Shown piece by piece: positions 53,763 through 61,890 of a stretch of DNA of 64,000 nt. The position numbers and the translations under genes are program-made. Numbering within the stretch: position 1 is the first letter of the stretch; each line of letters opens with the position of its first letter. The notes beneath the pieces are model-generated. The model had not been told where the DNA came from. It did no database searches and saw only the letters and a list, made by a program, of their open reading frames with translations. This DNA comes from Bradyrhizobium yuanmingense. Its GTDB lineage: Bacteria; Pseudomonadota; Alphaproteobacteria; Rhizobiales; Xanthobacteraceae. The stretch spans positions 277,339-341,338 of the forward strand of contig NZ_FMAE01000009.1 of the NCBI RefSeq assembly GCF_900094575.1, given 5' to 3'.

Positions 53763-54935
53763 CTAGATCAGCTTCCGCTGCGCCAGGTTCTTCATTAGTG
53801 CGCCGATGCCGAACGTCCAGGGCTCGCACTCGTCGCTGGTGCGCATGCGGTTGACGAGCTTGCCGAGCTGAGGCGCTGCGATAGTGACAATGTCGTCGCG
53901 CTTGTGGGTGAATCCCTGCCCCGGCGCATCGCGATCCTTCACGGGTGCGAACATGGTGCCGAGGAACAGCACGAAGCCGTCAGGATATTGATGCACCTTG
54001 CCGATGGTCTGCGCGACGAGATCGGTCGGATCGCGGCTGATCTTGCTGATCGAGGAATGGCCGTCGAGAACGAAGCCGTCCGTCCCCATGACGTTCAGGC
54101 TGATGTCCAGCCTGCGCGCGTCGTCGAGCGTGAAGGTGTCGTCGAACAGGCGCAGCAGCGGACCAATCGAACAGGACGCGTTGTTGTCCTTGGCCTTCGA
54201 CAACAGCAGCGCCGAGCGGCCCTCGAAGTCGCGCAGGTTCACGTCGTTGCCAAGCGCGCCCCCGACGATCTTGCCGCGGCTCGACACGAACAGCACGAGC
54301 TCGGGCTCGGGATTGTTCCAGGTCGATTTCGGGTGCAGGCCGGCATCCATGCCGGTGCCGACCGACGACAAGGTGGGCGCCTTGGTGAAAACCTCGGCAT
54401 CCGGACCGATGCCGACCTCAAGATATTGGCTCCAGGCATTCTGATCGATCAGCACTTGCTTCAGGTGCATCGCCTGATCCGAGCCCGGCTTGAGCTTTGA
54501 CAGATCGTCGCCGATCAGGCGCGTCACTTCTTTCCGGATCGCTTCGGCCGAGGCCGGATTGCCCTTGGCGCGCTCTTCGATAACGCGTTCCAGCATCGAG
54601 ATCGCGAACGTGACGCCGGCGGCCTTCAGCGTCTGGAGATCGACGGGCGCGAGCAGCCAGGGCTTTTGGGGATCGCGCCCGTCCGGCGGGGTGTTGGCGA
54701 CGATCGCCTCGAGATCACCGATGCGCTCGCCCTTGGTGGCGGCAAGCGCCTTGGCGGGATCGTCCGTCTCGCAGAGCGCGCTGATGGTCGGAAATTTTGC
54801 TGTGACGTCATACACGCCGTCACCGCGCACGGCGACGATGGCCGGACCGTTGACCTGCGGCAGCCAGACGCGGCCGACCAGCGTTCCCTTCGTGCCGTCC
54901 TCGGGGAGAAGGTCCTTTACAGTCAATGTCGTCAT
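53763..54935 (-). CDS. Fumarylacetoacetate-hydrolase family protein (sugar-acid dehydratase-like)
   Basis: The 390-residue protein belongs to the FAH family: LEVGIGPDAEVFTKAPTLSSVGTGMDAGLH, NNPEPELVLFVSSRGKIVGGALGNDVNLRDFEG with the metal-binding Glu pair and Asp, and ALLLSKAKDNNASCSIGPLLR. FAH-fold enzymes of this length include 2-keto-3-deoxy-pentonate dehydratases of the oxidative pentose route. Next to a sugar dehydrogenase and lactonase that role is attractive but inferred. No aldonate dehydratase gene is present in the window. Confidence 0.82.
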   Translation of the reverse strand: MTTLTVKDLLPEDGTKGTLVGRVWLPQVNGPAIVAVRGDGVYDVTAKFPTISALCETDDPAKALAATKGERIGDLEAIVANTPPDGRDPQKPWLLAPVDLQTLKAAGVTFAISMLERVIEERAKGNPASAEAIRKEVTRLIGDDLSKLKPGSDQAMHLKQVLIDQNAWSQYLEVGIGPDAEVFTKAPTLSSVGTGMDAGLHPKSTWNNPEPELVLFVSSRGKIVGGALGNDVNLRDFEGRSALLLSKAKDNNASCSIGPLLRLFDDTFTLDDARRLDISLNVMGTDGFVLDGHSSISKISRDPTDLVAQTIGKVHQYPDGFVLFLGTMFAPVKDRDAPGQGFTHKRDDIVTIAAPQLGKLVNRMRTSDECEPWTFGIGALMKNLAQRKLI

Positions 54936-55047
54936 GGCCGCGTCCTCGCTGTTCTAAGGAATGGCCGCATTCGCAGCGGCCGTTCCCGTTAGCGAAGACC
55001 AATAAACGTCTGGCGCTGGAAGTCCAGAGCGGCGACGCGTCGTGCAA

Positions 55048-56025
55048 TTAAGCCCCTGCCCGCGCCTTTCGCGCTGCAATCTGGTGCAGTGCCCAGCGCG
55101 CATTCTTGCGGACATCAGGATCAGGATCGTCGGCGATCACGGCCAGGAATGCCTCGCCGTCAGGGTGGCCGATCTCACCTAGCGCGGCGGCGGCCTCTTT
55201 GCGCAAATTCGCCTGGTCGTGATTGACGCAATTGCCGATCGGCCGCACCGCGCGTTCGATCTTCATCTTGCCAAGGCTGCGGATCGCCTTCAGCCGCACC
55301 TGCCAGAACTCGTCCGCGAGGCAGCCGACGAGCTGATCAGCCGCGATTGCACCATTCACGTTGAGACCCAGCGTCTCCGCTGCCATCTCGCGGACCATCC
55401 AGTCGGCATCCTTCAGCGCGCGGGTGATGGTCTCCGCCGCCGGCTTCATCTGCGAAAAGGCCAATGCGCTCACGGCGGCGCGGCGCACATGGGCATCGGG
55501 ATCGTTGATCAGCGCGGTCAGCGCCGGAATGGATTCCTCCAGCTTGAGGAAGCCGATCACGCCGATCGCCTGCACGCGCACGGCGGCGTCAGGGTCCTGG
55601 AGCGCTTCCAGCGCGGGCTTGAGTGTATCCCTGCGCCGCAGTTCCTTCAGCGCGCGCAGAGCGCCCATGCGGACGAAAGCGTGGGTATGCCTGACCAGCG
55701 GCAGAATCGCGTCGGCGCAGGCGGGATCCTTGAATTCAGCCATGCTGTCGGCCGCAGCCGCCGCGACGATCCTCTCGGGATCGACGAGCAGCTTCACCAG
55801 CGCGCTTGCTGCCTCCGGTCCGTCGAACTCGCCGAGCGCCATCGCGACCTGCTGGCGCACACCGGCATCGGGATCGGTGACCATTTTGGCGAGATGTGCG
55901 ACCGCGGCGGGATCGCCGGAATGACCGAGTGCAATGATGGCGACGCGGCGTTCGGCGGGATCGGCCGCCTGCAGCCGCTCGTCGGCGTCTTCGAGATCGT
56001 CATAGGATTCGAACGGGCTCGACAT
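55048..56025 (-). CDS. HEAT-repeat protein
   Basis: The 325-residue protein is built of about nine HEAT-like helical repeats, for example DPDAGVRQQVAMALGEF, HAFVRMGALRALKEL, DPDAAVRVQAIGVIGFL, DPDAHVRRAAVSALAF and DPDPDVRKNARWALHQI. Such proteins serve as scaffolds or bind phycobilin or metal enzymes. It lies 2 bases after the ferredoxin gene in the flavoprotein unit, so it is probably a scaffold or maturation partner of that redox complex. The start has GAGGTGAT. Confidence 0.88.
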   Translation of the reverse strand: MSSPFESYDDLEDADERLQAADPAERRVAIIALGHSGDPAAVAHLAKMVTDPDAGVRQQVAMALGEFDGPEAASALVKLLVDPERIVAAAAADSMAEFKDPACADAILPLVRHTHAFVRMGALRALKELRRRDTLKPALEALQDPDAAVRVQAIGVIGFLKLEESIPALTALINDPDAHVRRAAVSALAFSQMKPAAETITRALKDADWMVREMAAETLGLNVNGAIAADQLVGCLADEFWQVRLKAIRSLGKMKIERAVRPIGNCVNHDQANLRKEAAAALGEIGHPDGEAFLAVIADDPDPDVRKNARWALHQIAARKARAGA

Positions 56026-56027
56026 GA

Positions 56028-56261
56028 TCACCTCAACAGATAGGGAATGTTGACGGTGACGGCGCCGGTCGGACAATCCGCTTCGCAGGGCATGCAATAC
56101 CAGCACTCGTCATAGGCCATGTAGGCCTTGTTGGTCATGTCGCTGATGCGCAGCACGTCGAGCGGGCAGACATCGACGCACACCGTGCAGCCCTTGTCCG
56201 CGATGCATTTGGTGTCGTCGACCACCACCGGAACCGATGTCTGATAGGACGCGAGAGGCAT
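56028..56261 (-). CDS. Ferredoxin with two [4Fe-4S] clusters (AprB-like)
   Basis: The 77-residue protein has eight cysteines in two cluster motifs, Cys19-x5-Cys25-x2-Cys28-x3-Cys32 and Cys53-x2-Cys56-x2-Cys59-x3-Cys63, with CPLDVLRI and CPTGAVTV. The spacing of the first motif and the DECWYCMPCEADCPTGA stretch resemble the ferredoxin part of adenylylsulfate reductase beta subunits. It sits between the flavoprotein and HEAT genes and likely carries electrons to the flavoprotein. Confidence 0.92.
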   Translation of the reverse strand: MPLASYQTSVPVVVDDTKCIADKGCTVCVDVCPLDVLRISDMTNKAYMAYDECWYCMPCEADCPTGAVTVNIPYLLR

Positions 56262-56293
56262 GTGATGTCTCCTGTTGGCTATGTTCTGGTGGA

Positions 56294-58036
56294 TCAGGCC
56301 GAGGCGCGAATGCGCTGCTTGTCGTAGAGGTCCTTCTCGTCGTCCGCGATCGGCACGACATAGGGCTCGACTGCGCGCTTCTCGCTGGTCATCCTGCCGT
56401 CCTGCTTGGACAGCAGCGTGTGGCAGAACCAGTTCTCGTTGTCCTTCTCCGGGAAGTCCGTCCGCCAGTGATAGAGACCCCAGCGGCTCTCTTCGCGGTA
56501 GAGCGAAGCGTGTGCGGCCATGTCGGCACAGTCCATGATCGACTGCACTTCGAGCGCGCGCAGCAATTCGTGCGCGTTGCGCGCGATCATGCGCTCCTGC
56601 ATATCCTCACGCGCCTCGGCGAGCCGCCGCATGCCGAGCTCATATTTGCGCGTGACCTTCGGCGGCTGGAGATAGTCGTTGACCAGACGGCGGGTCTTGT
56701 ACTCGATCTGGTTCGGCGGAATGCCGTCCTCGCGCTTGGTCGGCGCCATCACGCGCTCGCGTTCCATGGCGACGTCGGCCGCGTCGAATTCCGCGAAATC
56801 ATGGTTGTCGGCGAACTCCATCGCGTCGATGCCTGCGACCGAGCCGTTGGTGAAGGCGCCGAGCATGTAATTGTGCGGGACGCTCGCCATGTCGCCGGCG
56901 GCATAGAGGCCGGGTACGGTGGTGCGGGCATTGTCGTCGACGAACACGCCTGACGCGCTGTGGCCGGAGCAGAAGCCGATCTCGGAGATATGCATCTCGA
57001 TGGACTCACTGCGGTAGTCGACCCCGCGCCCCTGCTGGAACAGGCCGCGCGTCGGACGCTCGACCTTGTGCAGCGTGGATTCGATCTCGGAAATGGTGTC
57101 GGGGTGGAGATGCTTGAGCTGGAGGAACACCGGACCCTTGCCGGAGAGGAGCTCGTTGTAGAACTCCAGCATCATCTGGCCGGACCAGTAGTCGCATTCG
57201 ATGAAGCGCGAGCCTTCGTTGTTTGCCGTATATGCGCCGAACGGGCCGGCGACATAGGCGCAGGCCGGGCCGTTATAGTCCTTGATCAGCGGGTTGATCT
57301 GGAAGCATTCGAGGTTCGCGAGCGCTGCGCCGGCGTGATAGGCCATGGCGTAGCCGTCGCCGGAATTGGCGGCGTTCTCGTAGGTGCCGAACATGTAGCC
57401 GGACGTCGGCAGACCGAGGCGACCGGCGGCGCCCATGCAGAGGATCACGGCCTTGGCCTTGATCACCAGCATCTCGGCGGTACGCGTATTGACGCTGATG
57501 GCGCCGGCAATGCGGCCGTCGCCCGATTTGACCAGGCGCGTCGCCATGTAGCGGTTGGAAATGAGGATGCGGGCGCGGCGGAGCTGGCGATACAGCGCCT
57601 TCTTCACGGTCTCGCCGTTCGGCATGGGCAGAACGTAAGTGCCGATGTGGTGCACCTTCTTGACGGCATAGTCGCCGTTCTCGTTCTTCAGGAAGCGGAT
57701 GCCGAAACTGTCGAGCTCCTCGATGATGCTGTAGCAGTTCTGCGCGTATTTATAGACCGCCTTCTGGTCGACGATGCCGTCATTGGCGATGGTGATTTCC
57801 TTGGTGTACTGCTCGGGCGTCGCGTAACCGGGGATGACGGCGTTGTTGAGCCCATCCATACCCATCGAGATCGCGCCGGAGCGCTTGACGTTCGCCTTCT
57901 CGAGCAGGACGACATTGGCCTTCGGGTTCTTCAGCTTCGCCTTCAGTGCCGCCATCGGGCCGGCTGTGCCGCCGCCGATCACCAGCACATCGCAGGAAAC
58001 TTCCGAAAGTCCGTCGACGATCTGATCTAGTGCCAT
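56294..58036 (-). CDS. AprA/FrdA-like flavoprotein oxidoreductase
   Basis: The 580-residue protein has an FAD-binding N-terminus (DVLVIGGGTAGPMAALKAK), SGAISMGMDGLNNAVIPGY, a FAD-linking YAAGDMASVPHNYMLGAF and a late helical domain with RWGLYHWRTDFPEKDNENWFCHTLL. This architecture and the GFCSGHSASGVFV region relate it to the adenylylsulfate reductase alpha branch of the fumarate reductase/succinate dehydrogenase family. The active substrate is unknown. The ATG at 58036 has AGGAG. Its neighbours are a ferredoxin (downstream) and ferredoxin-NADP reductase (upstream). Confidence 0.88.
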   Translation of the reverse strand: MALDQIVDGLSEVSCDVLVIGGGTAGPMAALKAKLKNPKANVVLLEKANVKRSGAISMGMDGLNNAVIPGYATPEQYTKEITIANDGIVDQKAVYKYAQNCYSIIEELDSFGIRFLKNENGDYAVKKVHHIGTYVLPMPNGETVKKALYRQLRRARILISNRYMATRLVKSGDGRIAGAISVNTRTAEMLVIKAKAVILCMGAAGRLGLPTSGYMFGTYENAANSGDGYAMAYHAGAALANLECFQINPLIKDYNGPACAYVAGPFGAYTANNEGSRFIECDYWSGQMMLEFYNELLSGKGPVFLQLKHLHPDTISEIESTLHKVERPTRGLFQQGRGVDYRSESIEMHISEIGFCSGHSASGVFVDDNARTTVPGLYAAGDMASVPHNYMLGAFTNGSVAGIDAMEFADNHDFAEFDAADVAMERERVMAPTKREDGIPPNQIEYKTRRLVNDYLQPPKVTRKYELGMRRLAEAREDMQERMIARNAHELLRALEVQSIMDCADMAAHASLYREESRWGLYHWRTDFPEKDNENWFCHTLLSKQDGRMTSEKRAVEPYVVPIADDEKDLYDKQRIRASA

Positions 58037-58104
58037 CGCTTGCTCCTGGTTCGCCGATCCCGGCGCCTTTGCGTCAGATTTGTTCAGGGGGCGTCGCCGC
58101 GATA

Positions 58105-58116
58105 GCAATTAGTTGT
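58105..58116. promoter_or_regulatory. ATTAGTT motif upstream of the flavoprotein gene
   Basis: GCAATTAGTTGT lies about 70 bases before the flavoprotein start in the 101-base gap after the reductase gene. Its core is nearly identical to GCAATTAGTTGC at 59052-59063. It is one of four occurrences of ATTAGTT in the promoter regions of this cluster, so I read it as a shared operator. Confidence 0.6.
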
Positions 58117-58137
58117 CGCTGGGACGCGATTTGTAGC

Positions 58138-58911
58138 TCAGCGCTCGACGAAGGCTTTTTCGATGACGAAATGGCCGGGCTGGCTATGGTTGCCCTCGAC
58201 AAAGCCGCGCGCCGCGAACATCGCGTGGAGTTCCTCGAGCATCGCCGGGCTGCCGCACAGCATGATGCGGTCAGTTTCGATGTCGAGGCTCGCTTGTCCG
58301 ATATCCTCGAAGAGCTGGTTCGAGGCGATCAGGTCGGTGATGCGGCCGCGATTCCGGAACGGCTCGCGGGTGACGGTCGGGTAGTAGACGAGCTTGTCGC
58401 GGATCAAGGGGCCGAAGAATTCGTGATTGCGCAGGTCCTCGACGAGGTGCTCGCCATAGGCGAGTTCCGAGACCTGGCGGCAGCCATGGGCGAGCACGAT
58501 GGTCTCGCAATTCTCATAGACGTCGGGGTCCTTGATCAGGCTGGCGAAGGGCGCCAGGCCCGTTCCGGTTGAAAGCAGCAGCAGGCGTCTTCCCGGAATG
58601 AGGTTGCCGGTGATCAGCGTGCCCGTCGCCTTGCGACCGACCAGGATGATGTCGCCTTCCCTTATCTTCTGAAGGCGAGAGGTGAGCGGGCCGTCCTGCA
58701 CCTTGATCGAGAAGAATTCGAGCGCCTCCTCGTGATTGGCGCTGGCCATGCTGTAGGCCCGCATCAACGGCTTGCCCCCGACCTCCAGACCAATCATTGC
58801 GAACTGGCCGTTCTGGAAGCGGAAGCCGGGATCGCGCGTCGCGGTGAAGCTGAACAGGGAATCGGTCCAGTGCCTGACCGACAGAACCGTTTCCTTCTGA
58901 AATGCACTCAT
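58138..58911 (-). CDS. fpr: Ferredoxin-NADP+ reductase
   Basis: The 257-residue enzyme has the FAD-binding RAYSMASANHEEALEFFSIKVQDGPLTSRLQ, the NADP-binding LLLLSTGTGLAPFASLIKDP, and MLCGSPAMLEELHAMF. The C-terminal sequence (HFVIEKAFVER) is that of bacterial subclass I/Fpr-type reductases. It would transfer electrons from NADPH to the ferredoxin encoded downstream. The ATG at 58911 has a GGAGAG site; the open frame upstream is not part of the family. Confidence 0.93.
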   Translation of the reverse strand: MSAFQKETVLSVRHWTDSLFSFTATRDPGFRFQNGQFAMIGLEVGGKPLMRAYSMASANHEEALEFFSIKVQDGPLTSRLQKIREGDIILVGRKATGTLITGNLIPGRRLLLLSTGTGLAPFASLIKDPDVYENCETIVLAHGCRQVSELAYGEHLVEDLRNHEFFGPLIRDKLVYYPTVTREPFRNRGRITDLIASNQLFEDIGQASLDIETDRIMLCGSPAMLEELHAMFAARGFVEGNHSQPGHFVIEKAFVER

Positions 58912-58990
58912 CGTCTCTCCTTGGTCATCGATGACGCGCAAGGTTTCGGAGAGAGGAGAGTCCGGCAATTCTGAAGTGAAATTCCCGGTG

Positions 58991-59063
58991 GATTAGTTTC
59001 ACATTTCGCGTGGGTTGCTCGAAGAACAGGCTCGCGATCCCGCCCGCACCGGCAATTAGTTGC
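58991..59063. promoter_or_regulatory. Divergent promoter region with two ATTAGTT motifs
   Basis: Between fpr and the DUF971 gene lie GATTAGTTTC (58991-59000) and the dyad GCAATTAGTTGC (59052-59063). The first also sits in a GTGAAA-N15-TTTCAC inverted repeat (58976-59002). The sites are 80 bases before fpr and 48 bases before the DUF971 start. They match motifs in front of the flavoprotein and importer genes, so a common regulator is likely; the Crp/Fnr-type protein at 59513 is the obvious candidate. Confidence 0.6.
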
Positions 59064-59110
59064 TATTCGTGCGTTCCCGTCTCGACGTAGAATGAAGTCA
59101 GAGGTTCGTC

Positions 59111-59413
59111 ATGATAATGACATTGGTGGCACCGACCGTAGCCGGCTACGAAGCCAGCGCCGATCTCGCTTCGCTCCTGGTCCGCACGGCGCAGGACGAC
59201 GCGCTCAGCGTTTCTGCCGAAACACTCCGCCTCTCCTGCAAATGCGCCCATTGCACCCGCGCCCGCTTCGACGGCCGCTTCCCCAAAGCGTTTCCGGGAA
59301 TTGCGATCACCGACATCGGCGATCTCGGCTATGGGCTGAACATCTCGTTCTCGGATGGGCACAACCGGGGAATATATCCGAAGTCGTATCTGCTGAACTT
59401 GGCGGGGCGGTGA
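59111..59413 (+). CDS. DUF971 (GBBH-like N-terminal) domain protein
   Basis: The 100-residue protein matches the DUF971 domain: LRLSCKCAHCTRARFDGRFPKAFPGIAITDIGDLGYGLNISFSDGHNRGIYPKSYLL, with two cysteines in CKCAHC that may bind metal and the final YPKSYLLNL pattern. In other proteins this domain is linked to Fe-S proteins or to gamma-butyrobetaine hydroxylase. Here it stands beside Fe-S redox genes, which suggests cluster handling. A start six bases downstream is also possible. Confidence 0.83.
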   Translation: MIMTLVAPTVAGYEASADLASLLVRTAQDDALSVSAETLRLSCKCAHCTRARFDGRFPKAFPGIAITDIGDLGYGLNISFSDGHNRGIYPKSYLLNLAGR

Positions 59414-59512
59414 CCCGGTCTTCGGTGTCGTTTCCCCGCGCGAGGCGTCTGCCCCCATCTGGCACGGACATTGCTCCTCTTTAGAACGATTTGAACGTTC
59501 GGGAGGCAGGCG

Positions 59513-60286
59513 ATGTTGCAGGCGGCGAATGCGGTGCGCGGGGCTGTTCCCGCAGCGATACGGCCTGCCGGCAGCTCCTCGCTACTGCTCACCGAGAACC
59601 AGCAATGGATCGGCGGTCCACCACCGTTGATGGACAAGCTCTCACCGCGCGAGCGGGAGTTGGTGCTGAAGCAGGGCCGCCGCAAGGTGCTGAACCGCGG
59701 CCAGACGCTGTTCAGCCAGGGCGGCAAGCATGACGGCATCTGGCTGATCGAGAGCGGCCGCATCCGCGTGTTCTACACCTCGCCACTTGGACGCGAAATC
59801 ACGCTGGCCTATTGGCATGTTGGCAATTTCGTCGGCGGTCCCGAAGTGTTCGAAGGCACCGTGCATCAATGGTCCGGCGTTGCCTCCAGTAATTGCAGCG
59901 TCGTGCACCTGCCCGGAAAGGAACTGCGGTCCCTTGCTACAGAGATCCCGAACCTCGCGATTGGCCTGATCGAAGGCCTGACGTTCAAGGGCAAATGCTA
60001 TTCGGCGCTGGCCCAGATGCTGGGGACGCGCTCGATCACGCAGCGTCTCGCCCATCTCTTGCTGCATCTCGTCGAGCTCTACGGCGTCGAGGATGCCGAC
60101 GGCACGGTGATCGCCGCGGCCTTCACCCACGCCGACATCGCCCACATGGTCGGCGCCACCAGGCAATGGGTCACGATCAGCCTGAAGCGGATGCAGGAGA
60201 AGGGAATCGTGCTGACCAAACGGTCGCAGATCGTGGTCTGCCGGACCGACATTCTCGAGGAGATGCGCGGCCAGGCGACGGATTGA
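59513..60286 (+). CDS. Crp/Fnr-family transcriptional regulator
   Basis: The 257-residue protein has a cyclic-nucleotide-binding-like domain (RRKVLNRGQTLFSQGGKHDGIWLIESGRIRVFYTSPLGREITLAYWHVGNFVGGPEVFEG) and a C-terminal winged helix (FTHADIAHMVGATRQWVTISLKRMQEKGIV). It lacks the N-terminal Cys cluster of FNR, so it is not a canonical oxygen sensor; the ligand is unknown. It lies between the redox genes and the importer and probably controls both. GGGAGG precedes the ATG. Confidence 0.9.
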   Translation: MLQAANAVRGAVPAAIRPAGSSSLLLTENQQWIGGPPPLMDKLSPRERELVLKQGRRKVLNRGQTLFSQGGKHDGIWLIESGRIRVFYTSPLGREITLAYWHVGNFVGGPEVFEGTVHQWSGVASSNCSVVHLPGKELRSLATEIPNLAIGLIEGLTFKGKCYSALAQMLGTRSITQRLAHLLLHLVELYGVEDADGTVIAAAFTHADIAHMVGATRQWVTISLKRMQEKGIVLTKRSQIVVCRTDILEEMRGQATD

Positions 60287-60371
60287 GGGGGGCCCGCGAC
60301 CATGGCCGATGCACAGGCAAGCGGCTTTATAGTGCAGGACTGCCCAAGGAGTATGCAATCAGCTTTTCCCG

Positions 60372-60380
60372 GCAACTAAT
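60372..60380. promoter_or_regulatory. ATTAGTT motif upstream of the importer operon
   Basis: GCAACTAAT (minus strand ATTAGTTGC) lies about 90 bases before the binding-protein start in the 182-base gap after the regulator gene. It repeats, in reverse orientation, the core found in front of the redox genes. This links the importer to the same regulon. Confidence 0.55.
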
Positions 60381-60468
60381 CGACTGCGGCGGCCACTCCG
60401 GATTTGCCCTGCTTGCGCCCTCCCCCAATCATGGCACCCACAGCACATCCAACCGAATGAGGATGAGA

Positions 60469-61890
60469 ATGGTCCGCCATCTTCCCACGCTCTCGATCGC
60501 GATGTCGGTGACGTCGCTGGCGCTGCTCGTCGCGCAGCCGGCTTCTGCGGAAACCGTCAAGCTCGGCATCGGAACGCAGGATACCACGACCAACACGGTC
60601 ACCGCAGGCGTCGTCATCCGCCAATTGCAACTGCTCGAGAAGTACCTGCCGAAGGACGGCAAATACGCCAACATCAAGTTCGAGCTCGAATGGCAGAACT
60701 TCACCTCCGGTCCGCCCGTCACCAACGCGATGATGGCGAACAAGCTGCAGATCGGGATGATGGGCGACTATCCGCTCATCGTGAACGGATTCACCTTCGA
60801 GAGCAATCCGGAGAGCAAGAGCCGCCTCGTCGGCATCGCCGCCTACAGCCTGTCCGGCTCGGGCAACGGCCTCGTCGTCCACAAGGACTCACCCTATTAC
60901 GACCTCGCCGATCTCAAGGGTAAGCTCGTCAGCGTGCCTTTCGGCTCCGCCGCGCACGGCATGGTGCTGAAAGCGATGCAGGATCGCGGCTATGCGTCCG
61001 ATTTCTTCCAGCTCGTCAGCCAGAGCCCGGAGGTCGGCTCGACCAATCTGCAGGAGAAGAAGATCGACGGGCACGCCGATTTCGTCCCCTTCGCCGAGCT
61101 GTTGCCGTTCCGCGGCTTCGCGCGGAAGATCTTCGACGGCGTCGAAACGAACTTGCCGACCTTCCACGGCATCGTGGTTCGCACCGACTTCGCCGAAAAA
61201 TATCCCGAGGTCGTCGTCGCCTATTTCAAGGCGCTAATCGCCGCCAATCAGTGGCTGCGTGCGGATCCCAAGCTGGCCGCCGAGAAGATCCAGGAATGGA
61301 CCGGCATCAACAAGGAGGTCGTCTACATCTTCTTAGGGCCCAGCGGCAATATGACGACCGATCCGACGATCAAGCCAGCGCTGATCGATGCGGCCACGAC
61401 CGACGTCAAGGTGCTACAGAATCTCGGCCGCATGAAGGAGTTCGATCCGAAGAAATGGGTCGACGACAAATACATCCGCAAGGCCTATGCCGAAATGAAG
61501 CTCGACTACGACGCCCAGCTCGCGAGCACCAACAACTATGAGATCTCGGGCGAGGACAGCTTCTGCAAGAAGCCCATCACCGATCCGCGCAAGGCGGGCG
61601 AAGTTTGGGTCGACGGTGCCGGCATCATGCCCTTCTCGTCCGCCAGCTGCACGCTCGGCGCCTATGCCGACTACAAGGCCAAGGGCAAGAAGATCAACGT
61701 CGCCTACGTCTTCGACACCACGCGCGGCATCAAGCTGTTCGCCGATCAGGCCTTCTTCGCCGTCGGCAATAGCGAGGTCGCCCCGTTCCTGCTGAAGAAG
61801 GACGCCGAAGCCTACGCTGCCAAGATCAGCGGCAAGGTGCTCGGCTTCGATGAAGCGATGAAGGCCGCCGTCGGCGGAGGCAAGACGTGA
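60469..61890 (+). CDS. ABC substrate-binding protein with C-terminal NosL-like domain
   Basis: The 473-residue protein has a signal peptide (about 1-25) and an SsuA/TauA/NrtA-like binding domain (about 26-360: ETVKLGIGTQDTTTNTVTAGVVIRQLQLLEKYLPKDGKY, MGDYPLIVNGF, LKGKLVSVPFGSAAHG). The last 110 residues are unusual: Cys366 (DSFCKKP), Cys394 (SASCTLG), then AYVFDTTRGIKLFADQAFFAVGNSEVAPF and DAEAYAAKISGKVLGFDEAM. This resembles NosL, a periplasmic copper-binding protein. I chose the ATG at 60469 with GAGG 6 bases before; two earlier in-frame ATGs are possible. Its GTGA end couples it to the permease. Confidence 0.85.
   Translation: MVRHLPTLSIAMSVTSLALLVAQPASAETVKLGIGTQDTTTNTVTAGVVIRQLQLLEKYLPKDGKYANIKFELEWQNFTSGPPVTNAMMANKLQIGMMGDYPLIVNGFTFESNPESKSRLVGIAAYSLSGSGNGLVVHKDSPYYDLADLKGKLVSVPFGSAAHGMVLKAMQDRGYASDFFQLVSQSPEVGSTNLQEKKIDGHADFVPFAELLPFRGFARKIFDGVETNLPTFHGIVVRTDFAEKYPEVVVAYFKALIAANQWLRADPKLAAEKIQEWTGINKEVVYIFLGPSGNMTTDPTIKPALIDAATTDVKVLQNLGRMKEFDPKKWVDDKYIRKAYAEMKLDYDAQLASTNNYEISGEDSFCKKPITDPRKAGEVWVDGAGIMPFSSASCTLGAYADYKAKGKKINVAYVFDTTRGIKLFADQAFFAVGNSEVAPFLLKKDAEAYAAKISGKVLGFDEAMKAAVGGGKT

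Noticed and set aside
59893..60468. Upstream extension of the NosL-fusion binding protein
   Set aside because: It overlaps the Crp/Fnr gene and has no signal peptide; a good ribosome site and signal peptide place the start at 60469.
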